From contig CAADYQ010000148.1 in the NCBI GenBank assembly GCA_900753295.1, positions 1 to 5,991 of the forward strand: DNA of 5,991 bases. Reading direction: 5' to 3'. How positions within the stretch are numbered: the first letter of the stretch is position 1; the number at the start of each line of letters is the position of its first letter. The notes under the pieces were generated by a model that was not told the origin of the DNA, made no database searches, and saw only the letters and a list, made by a program, of their open reading frames with translations. Origin of the DNA: Clostridia bacterium (GTDB taxonomy: Bacteria; Bacillota; Clostridia; Oscillospirales; CAG-272). Both the position numbers and the translations under genes were made by a program. Positions 1 through 5,428 of this stretch are shown one piece after another.

Positions 1-813
1 GAGCCGCTCGGCATATCCGCGATATTCGGGATAAACATCCGCTATTTTTTTCAAAGCATCCGCCGCCTTTGAGAGCAGATAGGATGCCGTTATGCCCTTT
101 TCGTTCCCGTATATGGCGCGAAGCGCCGTATCGGTCTGTTTTTTTATTACCTCAAGGCTTGAGAGCCGCTTTTTTTCCGTAAGCAGCTTTTCCTCCTCGC
201 CGGGCTTCAGCCTGAGCGCGGAGATATCCTTTATCTGATATTCAAGCATATCGCGGAGCTGGTTCAGCTCTTTTTCATCGCGCGAGATATTTTTTATCTC
301 GCCGCGCACCTTGCCAAGCTCTGCGTATATCTCACCGTACCTTGAAAGAAGCTCCTCGGAATGAGCCGCGGCGTCAAGCATTTCACGCTGTGCCGCCGGG
401 TCGGTGAGTCTCAGATTTTCATTTTGTCCGTGTATCGACACAAAAAGCGCGCCGACGCGTTTCAGCACCGCCTGTGTGACCGCTCTGCCGTCGATGCGGC
501 AGGTCGATCTGCCGTCGCCGGAAAGCGTTCTTTCGAGGCATATTTCGCCGTTTTCGGGTGTGACGCCAAGCTCGTACAGCTCTGCGGCGATTTTTCCCTC
601 TATGCCGTCAAACACCGCTGACACGCACGCGCGAGACTGTCCGGTCCGCACAAGCTCACGCCCGGTACGGTTGCAAAGCAAAAAATTTATACTGTCGATA
701 ACTATCGATTTACCGGCGCCGGTCTCGCCGGTCATGGCGGTAAATCCGCCCTCCGTCTCAAGGTCGAGCGTACGGATGACGGCTATATTTTCAATGTGAA
801 GCGATCTCAGCAA
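1..813 (-). CDS. recN: DNA repair protein RecN, N-terminal half (cut by the left window edge)
   Basis: RecN is a cytosolic SMC-like ATPase that acts early in recombinational repair of double-strand breaks. The 271 codons visible hold a Walker A site GETGAGKS at residues 29-36, following a typical amino end (MLRSLHIENIAVI). An HGQNEN motif at 128-133 corresponds to the family's HGQ(H/N)E signature. A charged helical stretch from about 152 leads through YQIKDI (192-197) and LKPGEEE (202-208) into the presumed coiled-coil arm. Family members are about 550 residues, so the rest of the arm, the ABC signature and Walker B lie beyond base 1. The start is TTG at 813, with a strong GGAGGT site 7 nt upstream. 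An in-frame GTG at 822 overlaps that site and is less likely. The gene follows argR by 36 nt, the usual order in Firmicutes. No frameshift or stop is seen. Confidence 0.96.
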   Translation of the reverse strand, partial: MLRSLHIENIAVIRTLDLETEGGFTAMTGETGAGKSIVIDSINFLLCNRTGRELVRTGQSRACVSAVFDGIEGKIAAELYELGVTPENGEICLERTLSGDGRSTCRIDGRAVTQAVLKRVGALFVSIHGQNENLRLTDPAAQREMLDAAAHSEELLSRYGEIYAELGKVRGEIKNISRDEKELNQLRDMLEYQIKDISALRLKPGEEEKLLTEKKRLSSLEVIKKQTDTALRAIYGNEKGITASYLLSKAADALKKIADVYPEYRGYAERL

Positions 814-820
814 AAGCCGC

Positions 821-829
821 ACCTCCCTC
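821..829 (-). promoter_or_regulatory. Ribosome binding site of recN
   Basis: The minus strand reads GGAGGGAGGT here, a near-perfect anti-16S match. Its last GGAGGT sits 7 nt before the TTG start codon. This decides the start, since no ATG is available in frame. An out-of-frame ATG just upstream (around 832) leads into a different frame and does not encode RecN. Confidence 0.85.
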
Positions 830-849
830 CGATTTGATCATACGGCGCT

Positions 850-1314
850 TCAGACTGATTTCAAAAGCGTTTTTATGCGCTCGCTGAGCGATTTTGAAGA
901 ATCCAGCCCGCGCGTTACGATAAATATCGTATCGTCTCCCGCGACACTGCCGAGAATATCGTTTGTCTCTATTGCGTCAAGCCCGGCGGCAACTGCATTT
1001 GCAAGCCCCGGAAATGTTGAAAGCACTATGATATTTCCCGAATAATCCACCTTTTTTATCGACTCTATCAGTGCGGAATTAAACTTGAAGCTGCCGGCGT
1101 TTTCCTCCGGCTTGGGGAGCATGTACTTGTATGTTCCATGCCCTGTCGGGACCTTTGAGAGCTTGAGCTCCTTTATGTCGCGGGACACGGTCGCCTGAGT
1201 GACCTTATAACCCTCGCGGTGCAAAAGCTTTATAAGCTCCTCCTGCGTTTCTATCTCGCAGTGCTCGACAAGGCTGATTATCTTTTCCTGTCGTCCGGTC
1301 TTCATTATTATCAC
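850..1314 (-). CDS. argR: Arginine repressor ArgR/AhrC
   Basis: ArgR is a hexameric DNA-binding protein that uses L-arginine as corepressor to control arginine synthesis and, in Bacillus-type systems, catabolism. The product is 154 residues (family about 150). The N-terminal winged helix-turn-helix spans about residues 5-70, with the recognition helix in TQATVSRDIKEL (39-50). It is followed by KVPTGHGTYKYMLP, a typical wing and linker. The C-terminal hexamerisation and arginine-binding domain holds LGSVAGDDTI at 121-130; D127 and D128 match the aspartates that bind arginine in the family. The start taken is GTG at 1314, with GGAAAGG 5 nt upstream. An ATG three codons later (1305) is possible but lies 14 nt from that site. 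The gene sits 18 nt after nadK and 36 nt before recN. No clear ARG-box operator is visible in either gap, so autoregulation from inside the operon is not supported. Confidence 0.96.
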   Translation of the reverse strand: MIIMKTGRQEKIISLVEHCEIETQEELIKLLHREGYKVTQATVSRDIKELKLSKVPTGHGTYKYMLPKPEENAGSFKFNSALIESIKKVDYSGNIIVLSTFPGLANAVAAGLDAIETNDILGSVAGDDTIFIVTRGLDSSKSLSERIKTLLKSV

Positions 1315-1319
1315 ACATA

Positions 1320-1326
1320 CCTTTCC
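1320..1326 (-). promoter_or_regulatory. Ribosome binding site of argR
   Basis: GGAAAGG on the minus strand lies in the 18-nt gap after the nadK stop codon, 5 nt before the GTG at 1314. The spacing favours GTG over the in-frame ATG at 1305. Confidence 0.6.
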
Positions 1327-1332
1327 ATGTCG

Positions 1333-2220
1333 TTATATTACGCTCATTTTACGTCGGAAGGTGCCGTAGAACGAGTCCTCCCTCAGTCTTACTATCCCTG
1401 CCGATCTGTCCGCACGCGTGATACGCACCGATTCACCGCGTGCGAGCTTGATGTTGACTCTGCCGTCAACGGTAAGGAACAACGCAGGCTCGCGCTGGCA
1501 CACGTTGACTATCTCAAGCTTTGCGCTGTCGGGAAAAACTATCGGCTTTGCGCAGACCGAGTGTGCGCATATCGGCGTGATGCATATACCGCCAAGGCGC
1601 GGGTCGAGCACCGGTCCGCCGGCGGAAAGCGAATATGCCGTTGAGCCGGTGGGTGTTGCGGCAATAAGTCCGTCCGCGCGGTATGAAGCCACCGCCCTGC
1701 CGCCCTCGCGCAGCTCGATATCCACGATACGCGCCACGGCTCCGTTTGACACCACTGCATCATTGAGCGCACGCGCTATATATAGTCTGCGCCGCTCGCC
1801 GTTTTCGGGACGTCCCATGACCTCGACATTCAGCATAGAATGCTTCTCGACAGTGTATTCGCCGCTGTAGAGGCGGTCGATGAGGTCAAGCTCGTCAAGC
1901 TCAAGCTCGCACAGGAAGCCGAGCCTGCCCTTGTTTACTCCGAGCACCGGAATATTGCGCGCCGCTGCACGCCGCGCAGCCTCAAGCACCGAGCCGTCGC
2001 CGCCTATCACGGCTACCAGCTCCGCGTTTTCGTAAAGCGTATGCGCAGCCACATATCGCGGCGTAAGCCCTGCGGCTTCAAAGCCGCACTTGCCGCGTGC
2101 CGAAAGGTCGAGCATAAGAGACGCTCCGTGAGCGGCAAATGCGCTTGCAACGGCACGCGCTGCCTCGGCTTTTTCGGATATATTGAAATTTGTTACCAAT
2201 GCGACCCTTGAAAACTGCAC
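1333..2220 (-). CDS. nadK: NAD kinase
   Basis: NAD kinase phosphorylates NAD+ to NADP+ using ATP or polyphosphate, and is the cell's only de novo source of NADP. With the GTG start chosen here the product is 295 residues. Family motifs appear in order: GGDG (73-76) in a phosphate-binding loop, NKGRLGFL (96-103), LND (152-154, where many members have NE) and DGLIAATPTGSTAYSLSAGG (183-202), the glycine-rich nucleotide-binding signature. The C-terminus, FYGTFRRKM, also fits. The reading frame is open to an ATG at 2247 (304 residues). That ATG has no ribosome binding site and sits in the loop of an inverted repeat, while GTG 2220 has GGAGGG 4 nt upstream and puts VALVTN close to the amino end, as is usual. 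The gene follows tlyA by 42 nt and precedes argR by 18 nt. Function is very secure; the start is less so. Confidence 0.96.
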   Translation of the reverse strand: MQFSRVALVTNFNISEKAEAARAVASAFAAHGASLMLDLSARGKCGFEAAGLTPRYVAAHTLYENAELVAVIGGDGSVLEAARRAAARNIPVLGVNKGRLGFLCELELDELDLIDRLYSGEYTVEKHSMLNVEVMGRPENGERRRLYIARALNDAVVSNGAVARIVDIELREGGRAVASYRADGLIAATPTGSTAYSLSAGGPVLDPRLGGICITPICAHSVCAKPIVFPDSAKLEIVNVCQREPALFLTVDGRVNIKLARGESVRITRADRSAGIVRLREDSFYGTFRRKMSVI

Positions 2221-2224
2221 AGCA

Positions 2225-2230
2225 CCCTCC
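2225..2230 (-). promoter_or_regulatory. Ribosome binding site of nadK
   Basis: GGAGGG on the minus strand lies 4 nt before the GTG at 2220 (GGAGG, 5 nt). It is the only good Shine-Dalgarno match near any in-frame nadK start candidate; the ATGs at 2247 and 2232 have none. Confidence 0.7.
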
Positions 2231-2240
2231 ATTGCACATC

Positions 2241-2253
2241 GCGCCATTGGCGC
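2241..2253 (-). other. Small inverted repeat ahead of nadK
   Basis: The sequence GCGCCAATGGCGC (minus strand) has perfect GCGCC/GGCGC arms around an AAT loop. It lies in the tlyA-nadK gap, 20 nt ahead of the preferred GTG start. It has no following T-run, so it is not an intrinsic terminator. As RNA it would form a 5-bp GC stem that covers the ATG at 2247. Whether it matters for expression is unknown. Confidence 0.45.
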
Positions 2254-2262
2254 GGATAATTC

Positions 2263-3015
2263 TTATTTCCCGGTCGTTGCGGCACGGCGGAAATGAGCAA
2301 GATACTCGGTATTTCCGTCGCCGCCCTGTATCGGCGAAGTTATGACACCGCAGCATTTAAGTCCAACGGCGTCCGCGGCGGTGCGGACGGCTGTAACGGC
2401 ACGCTCACGTGCCGCAGCCGAGCGGACGATCCCGCCCTTGCCTACGTCCGCCCTGCCCACCTCAAATTGAGGCTTTATAAGGCTAACAAGCTCCCCGCCG
2501 TCGCGCAGCAGCGCCGGTATGACGGGAAGAATAAGCGTCTGCGAAATAAACGAAACATCCATGACAGCGATGTCGTATCCTGTGCCGACCTCGGCGGCGG
2601 AAAGATAGCGCGCATTCATTCCTTCCAACGAACGCACCCTGCTGTCTGCCGCAAGCCTTGCGGAAAGCTGACCGTGACCGGAATCTACCGCCGTGACCTG
2701 CGCGGCGCCGCGCGAAAGAAGGCAGTCGGTGAATCCACCGGTGGATGCCCCGATATCAAGCGCCCGCAGACCGCAGACGGATATCCCGAATGCGTCAAGC
2801 GCCGCTTCGAGCTTCAGCCCACCGCGGCTGACATATCTTGTCTCGGGTGATACTTCGATCTCGACAGATGCGGGATCGGTGTCGTCCGGCAATTCGCATG
2901 ACGGCTTTGATACCGTTTTGCCGCCTACGCGCACGCATCCGCCCTCTATCAGCTTTTTTGCAGTCTCGCGACTTGCCGCAAGTTGATTTTGGGCAAGAAA
3001 AACATCCGCTCTCAT
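2263..3015 (-). CDS. tlyA: TlyA-family rRNA 2'-O-methyltransferase (S4 and FtsJ-like domains)
   Basis: TlyA proteins transfer a methyl group from S-adenosylmethionine to ribose 2'-OH. In mycobacteria the targets are cytidines in 16S and 23S rRNA, which sensitises ribosomes to capreomycin. The hemolysin label often attached to the family is historical. The product is 250 residues. An S4 RNA-binding domain fills about residues 1-60, followed by SRGGLKLE (63-70) and the FtsJ-like methyltransferase. The SAM loop DIGASTGGF is at 87-95, and VDSGHGQL (110-117), DVSFIS (153-158), LIKPQFEVG (179-187) and SPIQGGDGNTE (227-237) follow. K68, D153, K181 and E237 fit the K-D-K-E tetrad of the family, so activity is likely. 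The ATG start lies only 3 nt after the ispA stop and has just a weak GGACG-like site upstream, suggesting translational coupling. The precise rRNA target cannot be read from sequence. Confidence 0.95.
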   Translation of the reverse strand: MRADVFLAQNQLAASRETAKKLIEGGCVRVGGKTVSKPSCELPDDTDPASVEIEVSPETRYVSRGGLKLEAALDAFGISVCGLRALDIGASTGGFTDCLLSRGAAQVTAVDSGHGQLSARLAADSRVRSLEGMNARYLSAAEVGTGYDIAVMDVSFISQTLILPVIPALLRDGGELVSLIKPQFEVGRADVGKGGIVRSAAARERAVTAVRTAADAVGLKCCGVITSPIQGGDGNTEYLAHFRRAATTGK

Positions 3016-3018
3016 TGT

Positions 3019-3915
3019 TTATTTTCTGCGTCCGAGAAGCCACTCGGCAAGCATCACGAGCTGCTCGCTGCCGCTGTAACGCCCGATCGCCGCGACCGCT
3101 CCGTCTGTAACGCGCCGCGCTTCGGCTCTCGCCTCCGCGGCGCTCATAAAGCTGAGATATGTTGTTTTGCCGTCGCGCACGTCGGAGCCGACCGTCTTGC
3201 CAAGCTCCTCTGCGGTGCTTTCGGCATCAAGAACATCATCTATTATCTGGAATGCAAGACCTATGCCATACGCATATGTCCGCGCCGCTTCCATTCTTTC
3301 ATCGCTGTCGGGTACTCCCGCGGCAATGCAACCAAGACAGGTGCTGACGCGCATAAGCTCACCCGTCTTTTTTGAATACAGCGTGCGGAGGCGCTCAAGA
3401 GATATAGCCTCCGTCTCCGCCGCCATATCCATTATCTGCCCCTCTATCATGCCGATCGCGCCTTCTCCGATAAGAAGTCCGGCGCGGCGTGCATCGCCGG
3501 CGCTGACATACTGATTGCCGAGCGCGGTAAGGAGCGAGCGCACCTCGAGCGAGTCGCCCGCGAGCAGCGCCGTAGCCTCGCCGTGTACCTTGTGATTGGT
3601 CGGTCTGCCGCGCCGCATATCGTCGTCGTCCATGCACGGCAGATCGTCGTGTATGAGCGAAAATGTATGCATCATTTCAACGGCGCACGCAAACGGCATC
3701 GCCGCCGCCTCGCTGCCGCCGAAAAGACGGCAGAATTCAAGTGTGAGATAGGGTCTTATCCGCTTGCCGCCCGCCATAAGGCTGTAAAGCTCGGCGCCGT
3801 AGAGCGTATCGTTTTCGGCATCCTTCGGATAATACCCGCGCAGTGCCGCCGCGGTCTTTTCCGCCGCAAGGCTCAGACTGCCTACTATGTCCGCTTTGTT
3901 TTTTTCATCAGGCAT
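3019..3915 (-). CDS. ispA: Polyprenyl (farnesyl-type) diphosphate synthase
   Basis: This cytosolic prenyltransferase condenses isopentenyl diphosphate with dimethylallyl and geranyl diphosphate, giving farnesyl diphosphate for undecaprenyl and quinone-type lipids. It has 298 residues, the usual size. GGKRIRP is at 49-55. The first aspartate-rich motif, DDLPCMD, is at 90-96, continuing DDDMRRGRPT to 106. The second, DDVLD, is at 226-230, with GKTVGSDVRDGK at 239-250. The two-residue insertion in the first motif and an aromatic residue (F85) five positions before it match the bacterial type II farnesyl synthases, so a C15 product is inferred; geranylgeranyl cannot be excluded. The helix after LLAGDS (118-122) reads LEVRSLL, more charged than the usual LLTLAF type. 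The ATG start has GAGGA 6 nt upstream. The site overlaps the xseB stop codon, and the gap between the genes is 9 nt. The next gene, tlyA, begins 3 nt after the stop. Confidence 0.94.
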   Translation of the reverse strand: MPDEKNKADIVGSLSLAAEKTAAALRGYYPKDAENDTLYGAELYSLMAGGKRIRPYLTLEFCRLFGGSEAAAMPFACAVEMMHTFSLIHDDLPCMDDDDMRRGRPTNHKVHGEATALLAGDSLEVRSLLTALGNQYVSAGDARRAGLLIGEGAIGMIEGQIMDMAAETEAISLERLRTLYSKKTGELMRVSTCLGCIAAGVPDSDERMEAARTYAYGIGLAFQIIDDVLDAESTAEELGKTVGSDVRDGKTTYLSFMSAAEARAEARRVTDGAVAAIGRYSGSEQLVMLAEWLLGRRK

Positions 3916-3921
3916 TGCTTT

Positions 3922-3926
3922 TCCTC
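3922..3926 (-). promoter_or_regulatory. Ribosome binding site of ispA
   Basis: GAGGA on the minus strand, 6 nt before the ATG, overlaps the TGA stop of xseB. Ribosomes finishing xseB would therefore terminate on the ispA initiation site, which suggests coupled translation. Confidence 0.6.
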
Positions 3927-4197
3927 AGCTTTCCGCGCCTGTCAGGACCTTGACACGGCGCTCGGCTTCATCGAGCTTTCCGGAGCAGACTCTCACAAGA
4001 GCCACTCCCTCCTCGTACAGCTTCATCGATTCCTCAAGCGATGTTTTACCGTCCTCAAGTGCGCGCACGACTGCTTCAAGGCGAGTCATTGCCGCCTCAA
4101 AGGTGATGCTCTCCTCCTTGGCGGCGCTCTTCTTTGCGCGCGGCTTTTTCTCCGCCGCGACATCGCCTTCGTTTATAATTACGTTATCCTTATCCAT
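3925..4197 (-). CDS. xseB: Exodeoxyribonuclease VII small subunit
   Basis: XseB binds in several copies to the helical region of XseA to form exonuclease VII, which degrades single-stranded DNA from both ends into oligonucleotides. The product has 90 residues. The family core covers about 31-85: FEAAMTRLEAVVRALEDG (33-50), LEESMKLYEEG (54-64) and LDEAERRVKV (75-84), two predicted helices with the conserved LE, LEES and YEEG signatures. Residues 1-30 form an extra polar tail, rich in lysine, alanine and glutamate, ahead of the usual beginning of the family. The ATG has a GGAG site 7 nt upstream and overlaps the end of xseA by 8 nt (ATGGATAA). No alternative ATG lies near the core start, so the tail appears genuine. 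Pairing with xseA directly upstream supports the assignment strongly. Confidence 0.95.
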   Translation of the reverse strand: MDKDNVIINEGDVAAEKKPRAKKSAAKEESITFEAAMTRLEAVVRALEDGKTSLEESMKLYEEGVALVRVCSGKLDEAERRVKVLTGAES

Positions 4198-5428
4198 TCT
4201 TTTTCTCCGTTACCTCATCGACCGTAGCCGACACGTCTCCGTCGCGCATCGAAAGCCTTATCCTGTCGCCGGGCGTAAGACCTCCGACATCGGTTATCAC
4301 TTTTTTCCCGTCCCCGGAATGCACTGCGGCATATCCGCGCGAGAGCACAGCCAGCGGGTTCATCGCATCGAGCGCCGCAAGAACTGCCTCAAACCGCGAA
4401 CGCGATGCGCGCAGGCGTGATGACCAGACATTTCCGAGGCGTTCCTCGCTCATGAGCAGAGCCGTGCGGCGCATATCAAGCATAAATGAAGGATCGGTCA
4501 GCGAGCGGCGCGATGCGAGCGCCGCAAGGCGTGTTTTTTCATGCTCGAGCTTTGCGCCGAGCAGTGATGAGAGCCGCGCGCCGACGTTTGAAAGCTGTAC
4601 GCCGAGTCGAGCCGAATCCGGCACGGCAAGCTCTGCCGCGGCAGACGGTGTCGGCGCTCTGAGGTCGGCAACAAAGTCCGCTATCGTAAAATCGGTCTCA
4701 TGACCTACCGCGCTTATTATCGGGATATGCGACGCCGCTATCGTGCGTGCCAGCTTTTCGCCGTTGAACGCCCAAAGATCCTCTATCGAGCCGCCTCCGC
4801 GCCCGATTATCAGCACGTCGGGAGCGCCTTCGGTCATGCGGTTGAAATATTCTATGCCCGACATCACCGATGCCTCCGCGCCCTCGCCCTGCACGAGCGC
4901 CGGGTAAAGCGTGACTTCGGCATACGGGAAGCGCCTGCCGAGGATATTCAGTATATCCTGTATCGCCGCGCCTGTCGGCGAGGTGACGACTCCGATACGC
5001 TCCGGATATTTCGGGATCGGCTTTTTGTGCGAAGCGTCAAACAGCCCCTCGGTTTCAAGCCTTGCCTTAAGCTGTTCAAAGCGCAGATAAAGCGCGCCCG
5101 CGCCGTCCGGGATCATATCGGTGACGTATATCTGATACTGTCCGCTCTTGACATATGACGAAACATGCCCGAAAAGCACCGCCTTCATGCCGTTTTCCGG
5201 CACAAAGTCAAGGTGTGAGGCATACGAGCGGAACATCACGGCGGCGATACATCCGCCGTCATCCTTAAGCGTAAAATAAAAATGCCCCGTCTGGTAGTGG
5301 TTTTTAAAATTTGATATTTCTCCCCGCACCGCAACGGCGGCAAGCACATCGTCGGTATCAAGGAGGGTCTTTATATATTCGTTGAGCGCCGTGACCGACA
5401 GCGCCTCTATGCGTCCGCCGTTATCCAA
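4190..5428 (-). CDS. xseA: Exodeoxyribonuclease VII large subunit
   Basis: XseA is the catalytic subunit of exonuclease VII, used in mismatch repair and removal of single-stranded DNA. From the TTG start chosen here it has 412 residues (family about 400-450). An N-terminal OB-fold DNA-binding domain covers about residues 10-105 (AVRGEISNFKNH, HFYFTLKD). The catalytic domain follows, with VVTSPTGAAIQDI from 147, GRGGGSIEDLW at 209-219 and VGHETDFTIADF from 241 through APTPSAAAE at 258-266. A long helical XseB-binding region comes next, and a C-terminal segment begins NPLAVLSRGYA at 357-367. The frame is open to ATG 5530 (446 residues), but that would overlap the upstream gene by 110 nt with a non-homologous arginine-rich tail. 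TTG 5428 has a GGTGA site 5 nt upstream and overlaps the preceding stop by 8 nt. A GTG at 5437 is the main alternative. The gene is followed at once by xseB. Confidence 0.95.
   Translation of the reverse strand: MDNGGRIEALSVTALNEYIKTLLDTDDVLAAVAVRGEISNFKNHYQTGHFYFTLKDDGGCIAAVMFRSYASHLDFVPENGMKAVLFGHVSSYVKSGQYQIYVTDMIPDGAGALYLRFEQLKARLETEGLFDASHKKPIPKYPERIGVVTSPTGAAIQDILNILGRRFPYAEVTLYPALVQGEGAEASVMSGIEYFNRMTEGAPDVLIIGRGGGSIEDLWAFNGEKLARTIAASHIPIISAVGHETDFTIADFVADLRAPTPSAAAELAVPDSARLGVQLSNVGARLSSLLGAKLEHEKTRLAALASRRSLTDPSFMLDMRRTALLMSEERLGNVWSSRLRASRSRFEAVLAALDAMNPLAVLSRGYAAVHSGDGKKVITDVGGLTPGDRIRLSMRDGDVSATVDEVTEKKNG

Noticed and set aside
2241..2253. Possible rho-independent terminator between tlyA and nadK
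   Set aside because: The stem is only 5 bp and no T-run follows it on the minus strand; the operon evidently continues.
2701..2712. Palindrome CGCGGCGCCGCG
   Set aside because: It is a short GC-only palindrome inside tlyA coding sequence, expected by chance at this composition.
2733..2746. Perfect 14-bp palindrome ATCCACCGGTGGAT
   Set aside because: It encodes part of the conserved SAM-binding loop of TlyA, so the symmetry is explained by the Ser-Thr-Gly-Gly codons; there is no sign of an operator.
2293..2850. Plus-strand open frame of 185 codons opposite tlyA
   Set aside because: It is entirely antisense to a gene with all its catalytic motifs, and shows no ribosome site or protein family resemblance.
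3583..4227. Long plus-strand open frame of 214 codons antisense to ispA and xseB
   Set aside because: It overlaps two well-supported genes and its product has no recognisable motif. Its length is a by-product of codon bias in GC-rich coding DNA.
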